Positions 51,204 to 61,038 of a stretch of 64,000 bases of DNA are shown piece after piece. A program made the position numbers and the translations under genes. Under the pieces are notes generated by a model. The model saw nothing but the letters and a program-made list of their open reading frames with translations, was not told the DNA's origin and made no database searches. How positions within the stretch are numbered: position 1 is the first letter of the stretch; each line of letters opens with the position of its first letter. Source of the stretch: Georgenia sp. M64. Its GTDB lineage: Bacteria; Actinomycetota; Actinomycetes; Actinomycetales; Actinomycetaceae. The stretch is taken from NCBI RefSeq assembly GCF_038049925.1, contig NZ_CP145809.1:4119774-4183773 (forward strand), in the 5' to 3' direction.

Positions 51204-51229
51204 GGAAGAACTCGGGCCTACGATCTGTT
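51204..51229 (+). promoter_or_regulatory. Sigma-R/SigH-type promoter of trxBA
   Basis: GGAAG at 51204-51208 and GTT at 51227-51229, with 18 bases between, match the GGAAT-N18-GTT pattern of the thiol-stress sigma factors SigR/SigH, which are known to drive trxBA in Streptomyces and Mycobacterium. It lies 39 bases before the trxB start. Confidence 0.75.
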
Positions 51230-51267
51230 GCAGACAACGGACCATCGTCGAGACAAACCGAGGACTC

Positions 51268-52344
51268 ATGACTTCGAACGCCTTCTCCTCCGCCCTGGGC
51301 GCCCTCTCCGGGCTGGTCACGGGCACCGAGACCGCGGCCGAGAACGGCCACCGCACCGACGAGGTGCGCGACGTCATCATCGTCGGCTCGGGCCCGGCCG
51401 GGTACACGGCCGCCGTCTACGCCGCCCGCGCCAACCTGCGTCCCCTCGTGTTCGCCGGCTCCGTCACCGCCGGCGGTGCCCTGATGAACACGACCGAGGT
51501 CGAGAACTTCCCCGGCTTCCCCGAGGGCATCCTCGGCCCGCAGCTCATGGAGAACATGCAGGCCCAGGCCGAGCGGTTCGGCGCCGAGGTCCGCTACGAG
51601 GACGTCGTCTCGGTGGACCTCACGGGCGAGACGAAGACCGTGACCACCGACGACGGCGAGACGTTCGCCGCACGGGCGGTCGTCCTCGCGAACGGCTCCG
51701 AGTACAAGGAGATCGGCCTGCCCGCGGAGAAGACCCTCTCCGGCAAGGGCGTGTCCTACTGCGCCACGTGCGACGGGTTCTTCTTCCGCGACCAGCACAT
51801 CGTCGTCGTCGGCGGCGGTGACTCGGCGATGGAGGAGGCGACCTTCCTCACGCGCTTCGCCGCCAGGGTGACGGTCGTCCACCGCCGCGACGAGCTGCGC
51901 GCCTCGAAGATCATGGCCGAGCGGGCGCTGAGCAACGACAAGATCGAGTTCGCCTGGAACTCCGTCGTCTCCGCCATCCACGGCGAGGACAAGGTCACCG
52001 GGGTCACCCTCACCGACACCGTCACCGGGCAGACCCGTGAGCTCGACGCCACCGGCGTCTTCGTGGCCATCGGGCACGCCCCGCGGACCGGCATCCTCAC
52101 CGGTCAGGTGGACCTCGACGACTCCGGCTACATCAAGGTCGACTCCCCGACGACGCTGACGAACATCCCCGGCGTCTTCGCGTGCGGCGACGCCGTCGAC
52201 CACACCTACCGCCAGGCGATCACCGCCGCGGGCACCGGCTGCTCCGCCGCCCTGGACGCCGAGCGCTACCTCGCCGTCCTGGACGAGGCGGGCGAGCCCG
52301 CGACCGACGCCTCGCAGACCCCGCAGGGCGACGTCCTCGTCTGA
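51268..52344 (+). CDS. trxB: Thioredoxin-disulfide reductase
   Basis: 358 residues. FAD site [25 protein letters not shown], redox pair Cys165-Cys168 ([11 protein letters not shown]), NADPH site [20 protein letters not shown], and late [26 protein letters not shown]. The protein has ~33 extra N-terminal residues before the FAD strand; the ATG at 51268 is kept because GAGGA lies upstream. It reduces the adjacent TrxA with NADPH. Confidence 0.97.
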   Translation: MTSNAFSSALGALSGLVTGTETAAENGHRTDEVRDVIIVGSGPAGYTAAVYAARANLRPLVFAGSVTAGGALMNTTEVENFPGFPEGILGPQLMENMQAQAERFGAEVRYEDVVSVDLTGETKTVTTDDGETFAARAVVLANGSEYKEIGLPAEKTLSGKGVSYCATCDGFFFRDQHIVVVGGGDSAMEEATFLTRFAARVTVVHRRDELRASKIMAERALSNDKIEFAWNSVVSAIHGEDKVTGVTLTDTVTGQTRELDATGVFVAIGHAPRTGILTGQVDLDDSGYIKVDSPTTLTNIPGVFACGDAVDHTYRQAITAAGTGCSAALDAERYLAVLDEAGEPATDASQTPQGDVLV

Positions 52345-52381
52345 CCATCGCCACCCCACCACCGAACGACCAGGAGAGCCC

Positions 52382-52708
52382 GTGAGCAACGTCACCGCCG
52401 TCACCGACGCCACCTTCGACGCGGAGGTGCTGCAGTCGGACAAGCCCGTCCTGGTGGACTTCTGGGCCACCTGGTGCGCCCCGTGCCGCCAGATGGAGCC
52501 CATCGTCGACGAGCTCGCCGCGCAGCACGGCGAGAAGATGAAGTTCGCCAAGCTCGACGCCGACTCCAACCCCGCCACCGTGGGGAAGTACGGGATCGTC
52601 TCGATCCCGACGTTCAACGTCTACCAGGGCGGCGAGCTCGTGAAGTCGATCGTCGGTGGGCAGCCCAAGAACCGCTTCGCCGCCCAGCTCGCCGAGTTCC
52701 TCGACTGA
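52382..52708 (+). CDS. trxA: Thioredoxin
   Basis: 108 residues, with the WCAPC site (Cys32, Cys35), PVLVDFWATWCAPCRQMEPIVDELA, the cis-Pro in SIPTFNVYQGG and the usual length. GTG start with AGGAGA upstream. It follows trxB by 37 bases and is surely co-transcribed from the sigma-R-type promoter. Confidence 0.98.
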   Translation: MSNVTAVTDATFDAEVLQSDKPVLVDFWATWCAPCRQMEPIVDELAAQHGEKMKFAKLDADSNPATVGKYGIVSIPTFNVYQGGELVKSIVGGQPKNRFAAQLAEFLD

Positions 52709-52903
52709 GCGCCGGCACGCCGGGTCGCCCCTAGACACCCGGGCGCCTGCGACCACCCGCGCGCCCTGGGGCCGCCGCGCCACAGGGCCCGACGCGCCGC
52801 CGTCCCGCCCGGCGAGGCGGCGGGGCGTCCGGCCCGCGGGCGGTGGCAGACTGCACGGGTCGACCGCGGCACGCGCGGCGTCACCGATGCGAGGGGAACC
52901 ACG

Positions 52904-54268
52904 ATGAGCGCTCAGGGTGCGCAGGCAGGGCAGGGCAGGCACGGCAGGGGCGACGCCGCCGCTGCCGCCGCCGCCCGCGCCGGCACCCGCCTGGACCCCT
53001 GGTTCGCCAGCTACGCCGAGCGCGCGCACGGCATGCGCGCCTCCGAGGTGCGCTCGCTCTTCGCCGTCGCCAACCGGCCCGAGGTGGTCTCCCTGGCCGG
53101 GGGGATGCCCAACATCGACGGTCTGCCGCTGGACTTCCTCGCCGAGATGACCGCGAAGCTCCTCCGGGAGCGCGGGGCCCGGGCCCTGCAGTACGGCGGC
53201 GGCCAGGGCGAGGAGGAGCTCCGCGAGCAGATCGTGGAGGTCATGCGCTACGACCACGTCCACGCCCACCCCGACGACGTCGTCGTCACCACGGGCTCCC
53301 AGCAGGCGCTCGACCTCGTCACCGAGATCTTCGTCGACCCGGGTGACGTCGTCGTCGCCGAGGCGCCGAGCTACGTGGGGGCCCTCGGCGTCTTCCGTGC
53401 CTACCAGGCCGACGTGGTCCACGTGCCCATGGACGACGACGGCCTGGTGCCCGAGGAGCTCGAGCGCACCCTCACCGAGCTCGAGCGGGCCGGCCGCCGG
53501 GTGAAGTTCCTCTACACGGTGCCGAACTTCCACAACCCCGCCGGGGTGAGCCTCTCCCTCGAGCGCCGCCCCCAGATCGTCGAGATCTGCCGCCGGCACC
53601 ACGTCCTGGTCCTCGAGGACAACCCGTACGGCCTCCTCGGCTTCGACGCCGACCCGCTGCCGTCGCTCAAGAGCTTCGACTCCGACGCGGTGGTCTACCT
53701 CGGCTCGTTCTCCAAGACCTTCGCCCCGGGCTACCGGGTCGGGTGGGCGCTCGCCCCGCACGCGGTCCGCGAGAAGCTGGTGCTGGCGAGCGAGTCCGCG
53801 ATCCTCTCGCCCACGATGATGGGTCAGCTCTCCATCGCCACCTACCTCACCACCTACGACTGGTACGGGCAGGTCAAGCAGTACCGGTCCATGTACCGCG
53901 AGCGTCGCGACGCCATGCTCGGGGCGCTGGCCGAGCACCTCCCGGAGACACGCTGGACCGTGCCGACCGGCGGCTTCTACACGTGGGTGACGCTGCCGGA
54001 CGGTCTCGACGCCCAGGCCATGCTTCCCCGCGCCGTCACCAACCTCGTCGCCTACGTCTCGGGCACGGCGTTCTACGCCGACGGCCAGGGCCGGGACCAC
54101 ATGCGCCTGTCGTTCTGCTACCCGACGCCCGAGCGGATCCGTGAGGGGGTGCGCCGGCTCTCGACGGTCATCCACGCCGAGAGCGAGCTCGTGGACATGT
54201 TCGGCACCCACCCGCACGCCCGCCGAGACGACGACGGCGTGGAGACGCCGTCGCCGGACCAGATCTGA
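52904..54268 (+). CDS. PLP-dependent aminotransferase (fold type I, LysN/MocR-catalytic-like)
   Basis: 454 residues. The PLP lysine is Lys271 in GSFSKTFAPGYRVGW; other marks are VVSLAGGMPNIDGLPLDFL, TTGSQQALDLVTEIFVDPGD, YTVPNFHNPAGVSLS and LEDNPYGLL. The group includes 2-aminoadipate and aromatic/branched-chain transaminases; there is no N-terminal GntR domain. Residues 1-25 are a low-complexity Ala/Gly leader. It precedes the D-Ala-D-Ala ligase homologue by 16 bases, so one transcript is likely, but the substrate cannot be told. Confidence 0.9.
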   Translation: MSAQGAQAGQGRHGRGDAAAAAAARAGTRLDPWFASYAERAHGMRASEVRSLFAVANRPEVVSLAGGMPNIDGLPLDFLAEMTAKLLRERGARALQYGGGQGEEELREQIVEVMRYDHVHAHPDDVVVTTGSQQALDLVTEIFVDPGDVVVAEAPSYVGALGVFRAYQADVVHVPMDDDGLVPEELERTLTELERAGRRVKFLYTVPNFHNPAGVSLSLERRPQIVEICRRHHVLVLEDNPYGLLGFDADPLPSLKSFDSDAVVYLGSFSKTFAPGYRVGWALAPHAVREKLVLASESAILSPTMMGQLSIATYLTTYDWYGQVKQYRSMYRERRDAMLGALAEHLPETRWTVPTGGFYTWVTLPDGLDAQAMLPRAVTNLVAYVSGTAFYADGQGRDHMRLSFCYPTPERIREGVRRLSTVIHAESELVDMFGTHPHARRDDDGVETPSPDQI

Positions 54269-54284
54269 CGACCAGAGGAGAGCG

Positions 54285-55259
54285 ATGTCTGAGCACACGG
54301 ACGAGCCCGGCGGCGCGGCAGGCGGCCCGCTGACCGTCGCCATCCTCGCGGGCGGCCTCTCGCACGAGCGGGACGTCTCCCTGCGCTCGGGACGGCGGGT
54401 CGCCGGCGTGCTGCGCGACCAGGGCGTGCACGTGGAGGTCCTCGACGTCGACTCGTCGCTGATCCCCACCCTGGAGGCCATGCGGCCGGACGTCGTGTGG
54501 CCGCTCGTGCACGGCTCCACGGGCGAGGACGGCTCGCTCCAGGACCTCCTGGGTCTGCTGGGCGTGCCGTTCGTGGGCACCGACGCCACCGGGTGCCGGC
54601 GCGCGTCGCTCAAGCCGGTCGCGAAGTCGCTCCTCGCCGCCGTGGGGGTCGCCACGCCCGTGCACGTGGCGCTGCCCCAGGCGCTCTTCCGTGAGGTGGG
54701 GGCCCAGCGGGTCCTGGCCGCCGTCGTCGCCCGGCTCGGCCTGCCCCTGGTGGTCAAGCCGGCCGGCGGCGGCTCCGCGCTCGGGGTCACGGTGGTCACC
54801 GACGCCCGCGAGCTGCCCGAGGCCATGGTCGACTGCTTCGCCTACGGCGACGTCGCCCTCATCGAGCGGGCGGTCTCCGGCACCGAGGTCGCCGTCTCGG
54901 TGGTCGACACCGGTGACGGCCCGCGGGCGCTCCCGCCGGTCGAGATCGTCACCGAGGGCCCCTACGACTACGACGCCCGGTACAACGCCGGCCGGAGCGA
55001 GTACTTCGTGCCCGCACGGCTCGACGACGCCGGGGCGGCCGCCGTCGCCGACCTCGCGGTCACCGTGCACACGACGCTGGGTCTGCGTCACCTCTCGCGG
55101 ACGGACATGATCCTCGACGACGCAGGGACGGCCTGGTTCCTCGACGCCAACGTCGCCCCGGGCATGACCGAGACGTCGCTCTTCCCGCAGGCGACCCAGG
55201 CTGCCGGGCACCCCGAGGAGCTGTACCTCGCGATCGTCCGCGCCGCCCTCGCGGGCTGA
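54285..55259 (+). CDS. D-alanine--D-alanine ligase family protein (ATP-grasp)
   Basis: 324 residues. VAILAGGLSHERDVSLRSGRRV, VVWPLVHGSTGEDGSLQDLLGLLGVPFVGTDA and LGLPLVVKPAGGGSALGVTVV are the Ddl N-terminal and ATP-grasp motifs; late YNAGRSEYFVPARL and WFLDANVAPGMTETSLFPQ hold the metal ligands. Shorter than many Ddl proteins (~350-370). It would make D-Ala-D-Ala for wall precursors, but as an actinobacterial second homologue it may act on another amino-acid pair. Confidence 0.88.
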   Translation: MSEHTDEPGGAAGGPLTVAILAGGLSHERDVSLRSGRRVAGVLRDQGVHVEVLDVDSSLIPTLEAMRPDVVWPLVHGSTGEDGSLQDLLGLLGVPFVGTDATGCRRASLKPVAKSLLAAVGVATPVHVALPQALFREVGAQRVLAAVVARLGLPLVVKPAGGGSALGVTVVTDARELPEAMVDCFAYGDVALIERAVSGTEVAVSVVDTGDGPRALPPVEIVTEGPYDYDARYNAGRSEYFVPARLDDAGAAAVADLAVTVHTTLGLRHLSRTDMILDDAGTAWFLDANVAPGMTETSLFPQATQAAGHPEELYLAIVRAALAG

Positions 55260-55293
55260 CCACCCCGCGCGTCCCGGGCTTGCCTGAGTGGGC

Positions 55294-56688
55294 TCAGTCC
55301 TGGTTCGCCACGAGCTGGGCCTCGCCGGGAGCGAGGACCTCGAGGATCCTGTTGAGGTCCTCGACGCTGGCGAACTCGATGGCGATCCGGCCCTTGCGCT
55401 GCCCGAGGTTGACCTTGACCCGGGTGTCGAGCCGGTCCGCCAACCGGGTGGCGAGGCGGTTGAGCGCCTCGGTGTGCTCCCCGGCCCGGGGACGGCGCCG
55501 CATCTCCGGTGCCACCGGCTCGTCACCGAGGGCGACGATCTCCTCCGTGGCGCGCACGCTGAGACCCTCGGCGACGATCTTCTGCGCCAGCCGTTCCATG
55601 GCGCCACCGTCGGAGAGTCCCAGGAGCGCCCGGGCGTGCCCCGCCGACAGCACCCCCGCGGCCACCCGGCGCTGCACGAGCGGGGGGAGCTTGAGCAGTC
55701 GGAGGGTGTTCGAGATCTGCGGGCGGGACCGTGCGATCCGCGCCGCCAGCTCGTCGTGGGTGCACCCGAAGTCCTCGAGCAGGGCCTGGTAGGCGGCCGC
55801 CTCCTCGAGCGGGTTGAGCTGGGCCCGGTGGAGGTTCTCGAGCAGCGCGTCGCGGAGCAGGTCGCCGTCGCCGGTGTCCCGGATGACTGCGGGGACGGTG
55901 TCGTTGCCCGCCAGCCGGGACGCGCGCCAGCGCCGCTCACCCATGATGAGCTCGTACCGGACGTCCTCGCCGTCGACCGGCTCACGCAGGGGCCGGACGA
56001 CGATCGGCTGGAGGACCCCGACCTCGCGGATGGACGCCGCCAGCTCCTCGAGCTCCTCCTCGTCGAAGACCTGACGCGGCTGCCGGGCGTTACGCACGAC
56101 CTGGTCGACGGGGATCTCCGCGAAGGTCGCGCCGGGAACCGGCACGAGGCCGTCGAGCTCCTCCTCGGCGGCCTCGGCAGAGGTGACCGTCTCCGCGCTG
56201 GCTGGACTTTGCTGCCCTGCCCCCAGATCCGGGGATATGGCGCCGGCCGTGTCGGTGCTCTCTCCCGTGTGGTCGCCCGACCCGGCGACCGGGATCTCCG
56301 CGGTCTCGACGCTGGTTGCCCCGGTGATCTCCTGTCCGGCGCCCGCGCCGCGCTGCGGAGCCGACCGTCGGGGCGTGCCCTCGGGCGGCACGCTCGACGA
56401 CGCGGCCCGGCTGGCGTTCTTGCTTCCGGGACCGCTGGGGTCGGCCGGCGTCTTGCGCCGGGTCGAGCTCTTGGCCTTCGACCGTGCCGACGGCGCCATG
56501 AGCGCCCGCGCCGCGGTCTGCGCGGCGGAGGGACCGGCCGACGGAGCCGGAGAGTCCCCGACCTCCTCGCCGGAGCCCGCGGTGGCCGGGAAGAAGACGT
56601 CGACCGGCCGAGGGTTCACCGTCGGAGCAGGTCCCGTCGGGATGAGGGCGCCGATTCCTCGGCCCAGCCCCCTGCGCTTCTCCGACAT
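55294..56688 (-). CDS. parB: Chromosome partitioning protein ParB
   Basis: 464 residues. [17 protein letters not shown] is the ParA-stimulating N-terminus, then ~150 residues of disordered Ser/Pro/Ala. The CTPase/spreading domain has [43 protein letters not shown] and GERRWRAS. The HTH is [27 protein letters not shown], and the dimer domain is C-terminal. The start shares one base with the parA stop (TGATG). It loads on the parS sites just right of parA. Confidence 0.98.
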   Translation of the reverse strand: MSEKRRGLGRGIGALIPTGPAPTVNPRPVDVFFPATAGSGEEVGDSPAPSAGPSAAQTAARALMAPSARSKAKSSTRRKTPADPSGPGSKNASRAASSSVPPEGTPRRSAPQRGAGAGQEITGATSVETAEIPVAGSGDHTGESTDTAGAISPDLGAGQQSPASAETVTSAEAAEEELDGLVPVPGATFAEIPVDQVVRNARQPRQVFDEEELEELAASIREVGVLQPIVVRPLREPVDGEDVRYELIMGERRWRASRLAGNDTVPAVIRDTGDGDLLRDALLENLHRAQLNPLEEAAAYQALLEDFGCTHDELAARIARSRPQISNTLRLLKLPPLVQRRVAAGVLSAGHARALLGLSDGGAMERLAQKIVAEGLSVRATEEIVALGDEPVAPEMRRRPRAGEHTEALNRLATRLADRLDTRVKVNLGQRKGRIAIEFASVEDLNRILEVLAPGEAQLVANQD

Positions 56689-57710
56689 CAGTTCTCCTTC
56701 TCGACGACGGCGGACGCCATCTGGCTGTTGGTGGGGGTTGAGCCTCGCTGGGCGATCTCCTGGGCGGCCTCGAGGTAGGCCAGGGCACCGCTGGACCCGC
56801 GGTCGTAGGTCAGGACGGTCTGCCCGTAGCTGGGCGCCTCGGAGATGCGCACGGAACGCGGGATGGAGGCCTCGAGGGTCTCCGCCGGAAAGTGCTCGCG
56901 GACCTCGGAGGCGACCTCGTGTGCGAGGTTCGTGCGCTTGTCGAACATCGTCAGGAGGATCGTCGACACGTGTAGGTCGGGGTTGAGGTGGCCACGGATG
57001 AGCTCGATGTTCTTGAGGAGCTGGCTGAGTCCCTCGAGCGCGTAGTACTCGCACTGGATGGGGATGAGCACCTCCCGGGCTGCGACGAATGCGTTGATCG
57101 TGAGCAGACCCAGGCTCGGGGGGCAGTCGATGAGGACGTAGTCGATGCGATCGTCGCCGCTCTCTCGGCCCAGATAGCCCTGGATCGCGTTCCGGAGCCG
57201 GTTCTCTCGCGCCACCATCGAGACGAGCTCGATCTCCGCGCCTGAGAGGTCGATCGTCGCCGGAGCCACGAGGAGCCCCGGGATGTCCTGGCACTCCTGG
57301 ATCACCTCCTCCATCGGGACGTCGTCGATGACCACGTCGTAGATGGAGGCGACTCCCGCGTGATGGTCGATCCCCAGGGCGGTGGACGCGTTGCCCTGCG
57401 GGTCGTTGTCGATCACGAGGACGTTGAGGCCACCCGTCGCGAGGGCGGCCGCGATGTTCACCGTGGTCGTGGTCTTGCCGACGCCGCCCTTCTGGTTCGC
57501 GACGGTGAGGATCCGCGTCTCCGCCGGCCGGGGGAAGGTCACGCCCTGCAGCTTGATGCGTCGACGCGCGTCCTCGGCGAGCTGCGCTGCCAGGGGGGTG
57601 GTCTCGTCGGCATCCGGCACGGAACGGAGGAGTGCGCTCCTGCGCCGGTCGTCACCGCTCTGACCTGCGATGATGCCGTCAGGTAGGCCTGACTTGTGCT
57701 GCTGAGGCAC
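56688..57710 (-). CDS. parA: Chromosome partitioning ATPase ParA (Soj)
   Basis: 340 residues. Deviant Walker [10 protein letters not shown] at 74-82, [16 protein letters not shown], and the family block [31 protein letters not shown] ~65-residue N-terminal extension ([27 protein letters not shown]) is common in actinobacteria. It moves ParB-parS complexes. Operon parA-parB reads leftward, away from the parS array. Confidence 0.98.
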   Translation of the reverse strand: MPQQHKSGLPDGIIAGQSGDDRRRSALLRSVPDADETTPLAAQLAEDARRRIKLQGVTFPRPAETRILTVANQKGGVGKTTTTVNIAAALATGGLNVLVIDNDPQGNASTALGIDHHAGVASIYDVVIDDVPMEEVIQECQDIPGLLVAPATIDLSGAEIELVSMVARENRLRNAIQGYLGRESGDDRIDYVLIDCPPSLGLLTINAFVAAREVLIPIQCEYYALEGLSQLLKNIELIRGHLNPDLHVSTILLTMFDKRTNLAHEVASEVREHFPAETLEASIPRSVRISEAPSYGQTVLTYDRGSSGALAYLEAAQEIAQRGSTPTNSQMASAVVEKEN

Positions 57711-57794
57711 AGCGCCCCCTCCAGTGTGTGACGTGGGTCGGGCCCCATCGTAACCGCGACGAACGCATCTCCTCGGACCCCGTCGGCGCGTCGT

Positions 57795-57808
57795 GTTTCA
57801 CGTGAAAC
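57795..57808. other. parS: parS site 1 (perfect)
   Basis: Exact GTTTCACGTGAAAC; 85 bases upstream of the parA start, so ParB binding may also control parAB. Confidence 0.95.
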
Positions 57809-57976
57809 GTCCAGCCGCGACGCCTGTTCCTGCATCGTTCGGGCTCTGGGGCTGAGCTGGGAGCGAGACGACGGTGATCGGGTGAGCCGTCCGTTGACTC
57901 GCCAAGATCATGGACGCGAACGCTCTCAGCCGTCCTCACCGCCGCCAGGCCGCACTGCCGCATCGGGATGCCCGCC

Positions 57977-57990
57977 GTTTCACGTGAAAC
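57977..57990. other. parS: parS site 2 (perfect)
   Basis: Exact GTTTCACGTGAAAC. Confidence 0.95.
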
Positions 57991-58038
57991 GGCGTTCCTT
58001 GGACAAGGTCGAGGCACGATTCCTTGCACTGTGATGGT

Positions 58039-58052
58039 GTTCCACGTGAAAC
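58039..58052. other. parS: parS-like site 3 (one mismatch)
   Basis: GTTCCACGTGAAAC; one base off the consensus in the left arm. Confidence 0.8.
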
Positions 58053-58256
58053 GCCCCGCGGTCCAACCCGCGCGGGATGCTCAGTCCCGGTTTCCGCGGG
58101 CGCCGGGCCGTCGGGCACTGTGTGGTTTCCGCTGACCAGCAGGCGGGCGGCACGCATCGCAGGGACGGACACGGGTTTCCTTCATGTGTGAAGAACTCGT
58201 GAGGCCAGTTGACGTGCGCCGGCATTGTTGCGCCATGTCGCGCGGACGGGATAGTC

Positions 58257-58270
58257 GTTTCACGTGAAAC
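58257..58270. other. parS: parS site 4 (perfect)
   Basis: Exact GTTTCACGTGAAAC, extended by matching flanks GTC and GAC. Confidence 0.95.
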
Positions 58271-58606
58271 GACTGTCGCAAGAGTCGGAATGCGCGCCAA
58301 GGAGATACCTGTGGTGGAATCCCCGGGGGTGATGCGACATCGATCGACGCTCACCCGCGGGCCGCGACGCATTGCAGGGACGGCCCCACGGTCCGAAGCC
58401 TCCAGCGCGACGGAGATGTGCATCTGAGCGCTACCACTCATCCATGAGACGGGTTCTGTGGCGAAGCCTCTGTGGCCGGAGGGGGGCCAGCGGTCCTACG
58501 TCGTCCGACCACCGCAGGGCACGCGCTAGGGCGCCCAGGGGGCCCAAGGGGGTAGGGCCCACCCGGGCACCATTGTTCGACCATCGCGCCCTCGACCTCG
58601 GCGGTG

Positions 58607-58620
58607 GTTTCACGTGAAAC
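58607..58620. other. parS: parS site 5 (perfect)
   Basis: Exact GTTTCACGTGAAAC. Confidence 0.95.
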
Positions 58621-58809
58621 GCTCCTGCGAGCCGCGTCCGCATGCCTCGGGGCCGTACGCCAGCCCCGACATCGCCCTGCTCCGCGTCGACCTTCCTCGT
58701 GAGCCCATCGGAAGAAGACGCCTGATTGCGCCGGACCAGCAATCGAACCGTCGCCGAGGACGACCGCGCCACATCGTCGGATTCGTATCCTCGCAGGAAA
58801 GCCACTCAC

Positions 58810-58823
58810 GTTTCACGTGGAAC
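58810..58823. other. parS: parS-like site 6 (one mismatch)
   Basis: GTTTCACGTGGAAC; one base off in the right arm. Confidence 0.8.
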
Positions 58824-59238
58824 ATTCCCGCTCTCGTGCGGGTCGGCCACTCGACACCGAGGGTCGCGTCTGCGGATCGGTCCAACCCGCGTGCAGAACC
58901 ACCTCGAGGTGGACCTCCCCGCTGACGCACCAGCGGGGAAGGGCGCACCGAGCGTCGCCATCGACCCGTCCGGCTCGACACCGCCGCGTGAAGATGGCGG
59001 TCCGACCTCAGCTCGCCGGTGTTGCTGCTGGCGCATCGGTCGACCTTGCCACCCATTCTCGCCATCTGCGTCGTGCCGGATGGACGGGCCGACCGATAGG
59101 CCCGCCCCACCTCTTCTTCGAGCGCAGTCCCCGCTGCCACCATCACCAGGCTCCCGGTGCACGACGTCGCCGCCGCCACCATTGCACGCCCCCGATGCAC
59201 CCGGCGTCGCGGCAACGCCTCGGCCCCCATGTCAACGT

Positions 59239-59252
59239 GTTCCACGTGAAAC
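59239..59252. other. parS: parS-like site 7 (one mismatch)
   Basis: GTTCCACGTGAAAC, the same variant as site 3. Confidence 0.8.
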
Positions 59253-59469
59253 CACCGTCCCTTTCATGCGGGCCACCCGGCCAGTCGCAGGATGGGCGAC
59301 CGGCGCGAGAAGGCACGACCGTTCCGCCGTCGGTCAACGGTCACGACCCGTCAGGCCAGGATGGTGATCTGGTAGCGCTTCTCAACCGCGGTCCCCCTTT
59401 CGGCATCGGCGTGCGGGCACCCAAGTCACCGGGCGCTCGAATCACCCGGTACGGTGCCGTCGCACCCCG

Positions 59470-59482
59470 TTCCACGTAAACG
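59470..59482. other. Degenerate parS-like site 8
   Basis: GTTCCACGTAAAC: one base missing in the core and one change. Probably decayed. Confidence 0.45.
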
Positions 59483-59538
59483 TGCTGTGGCCCGCAGACC
59501 AGGAGCGCCTCACCCCCTGCTGGGCAGGCCCGCGACCG

Positions 59539-59551
59539 GTTCCACTGGAAC
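59539..59551. other. Degenerate parS-like site 9
   Basis: GTTCCACTGGAAC: shortened core; CACGTG is lost. Probably decayed. Confidence 0.35.
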
Positions 59552-59754
59552 GGCGCCACGAGCGTGGCCGAAGTGCACCACATCAACGGCGAACGGAACT
59601 GCAGAGCGCATCGCGGACACTGTCGCGCCCGTCCACGAGCGTCGACCCGACGTCCGCCCCTTGACGGCAGAGCCGTCTCGTACCGCGCGGGGCGCGTCCC
59701 GGCTGACCGGGCGAGGCGGTCTCCTCACGCGGCGTGGCTCGCCCCAAGGTCGTG

Positions 59755-59768
59755 GTTTCACGTGAAAC
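59755..59768. other. parS: parS site 10 (perfect)
   Basis: Exact GTTTCACGTGAAAC. Confidence 0.95.
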
Positions 59769-60188
59769 CCGACCGCACGTCGCGGGTCGCCGGCCGAGGT
59801 ACGCGACCAGGTAGCCCGACCGTCTGCGCCGGGAACGATGGCACCCACACGGCTGGCGTACGCTCCTACAGCTGGTCCCGACGCCCCTGGCGCTTGCGTT
59901 CGACGGGACTGACAGGTTTCAAGCGGCCAGTCCGTGACGGGGTTTGTCGCCGTCGTCGCCCGTGGGCCGCGTGACGGCCCTGCAATGCCCCGGAACGAAT
60001 CCTCTGGTCGGACATGCCCCGGCACTCAGGATGCGGCCGAAAAGGCAGCTGCCACTACGCATCAGTCGCGCCGGCACGATCACAACTAGAGCAGCACTGC
60101 ACAGCGGAGTCTCGCGGCGCACCTTCACTCGAATGCCGGAACCTCGATGGCCGGCACATGTTCAACGAGCGTCACGCGCCGGCTGCGC

Positions 60189-60202
60189 GTTTCACGTGAA
60201 AC
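60189..60202. other. parS: parS site 11 (perfect)
   Basis: Exact GTTTCACGTGAAAC, 190 bases downstream of the rsmG stop. Confidence 0.95.
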
Positions 60203-60392
60203 CGTGCCGCGTCGACCGGTTGCTGCACCGCTCTGCGGGGCAAGCGTGCAACCCACGGACTGGTCAGGGCTGGCGCACATGGCCGCCGCTTCTCGATTCG
60301 CCCACGAGCTCGCCCGCCTCGAGCGAGTCCTCCGCCGCGTCGGTCCTGCCGCAGCACCAGGCACACGACAAGGTGCAGAGTGAGAGTCATTC

Positions 60393-61028
60393 TCAACTAC
60401 GCTTGGTGATCCGCACCACCGTTGCGGACGTGTCGAGCGGTAGACCGGTCACGGCGTCGACCCGAGTCGAGCTCGCCCCCAGCTTGCGAAGGACGTACTT
60501 CGCCTCGCTGACCTCCTCCTCGGCACGCCTGCCCTTGAGTGCGACAAGCTCGCCGCCCGGCCGTACCAGCGGCATCGCCCACCGCGCCAGCTTGTCGAGC
60601 GCAGCGACCGCTCGAGCCGTCACCACGTCGAAGGTCTGACGACCGTGGAGCTCCTCCGCCCTGGCGTGATGGATCCCCACGTTGTCGAGGCCGACCTCCT
60701 CAGCGACGTCGCTCAGCCACGCGACCCGCCGTTCCATGGGTTCGATGAGGTGCACCGTGGTGTCCGGCCGCATGATGGCCAGGACGACGCCCGGGAACCC
60801 GGCTCCGCTGCCGACGTCGGCCACGTCGGCGTCGCTCGGGACGAACGGGGAGATGGCCGCGGAGTTCACCAGGTGCCGCGACCACAGTCGCGGCACCTCC
60901 CGCGGGCCGATGAGTCCGCGGAGCTCACCCTCGGCGACGAGCATCTGGGCGAGGTGCTCCATCGGCGCCCATGCGAGCCCGAAGAACTCCCGCAGCTCGT
61001 CGGTCGCCTCCTCGGCCTGCTCCGACAT
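60393..61028 (-). CDS. rsmG: 16S rRNA (guanine-N7) methyltransferase RsmG
   Basis: 211 residues with the SAM motif DVGSGAGFPGVVLAI (GSGAGFPG at 73-80), REVPRLWSRHLVNSAAI before it, and RAVAALDKLARWAMPLVRPGGELVALKGRRAEEE. It methylates the 530-loop G of 16S rRNA; loss gives low-level streptomycin resistance in other bacteria. It begins 10 bases after jag, in the rpmH-rsmG operon. Confidence 0.97.
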   Translation of the reverse strand: MSEQAEEATDELREFFGLAWAPMEHLAQMLVAEGELRGLIGPREVPRLWSRHLVNSAAISPFVPSDADVADVGSGAGFPGVVLAIMRPDTTVHLIEPMERRVAWLSDVAEEVGLDNVGIHHARAEELHGRQTFDVVTARAVAALDKLARWAMPLVRPGGELVALKGRRAEEEVSEAKYVLRKLGASSTRVDAVTGLPLDTSATVVRITKRS

Positions 61029-61038
61029 GCGCGGGCGC

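Larger units (their letters stand above)
57711..60392. other. 2.7-kb gene-free parS region between parA and rsmG
   Basis: No frame here looks coding: candidates lack family features and ribosome sites, and the parS-like motifs fall in all frames. Six exact GTTTCACGTGAAAC sites, three one-mismatch sites and two degenerate ones are present. G+C is somewhat lower than in the genes. The parA promoter must lie near 57711-57790. Confidence 0.85.

Noticed and set aside
50014..52617. 867-codon - frame over murJ end, trxB and trxA
   Set aside because: Antisense shadow of two unmistakable enzymes; no domain of its own.
58726..59367. 213-codon + frame inside the parS block
   Set aside because: No ribosome site, no family features, and parS-like sites cut through it.
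57711..60392. parS block considered as oriC
   Set aside because: No cluster of DnaA boxes was seen there, and gene order places dnaA beyond rpmH at the right edge.
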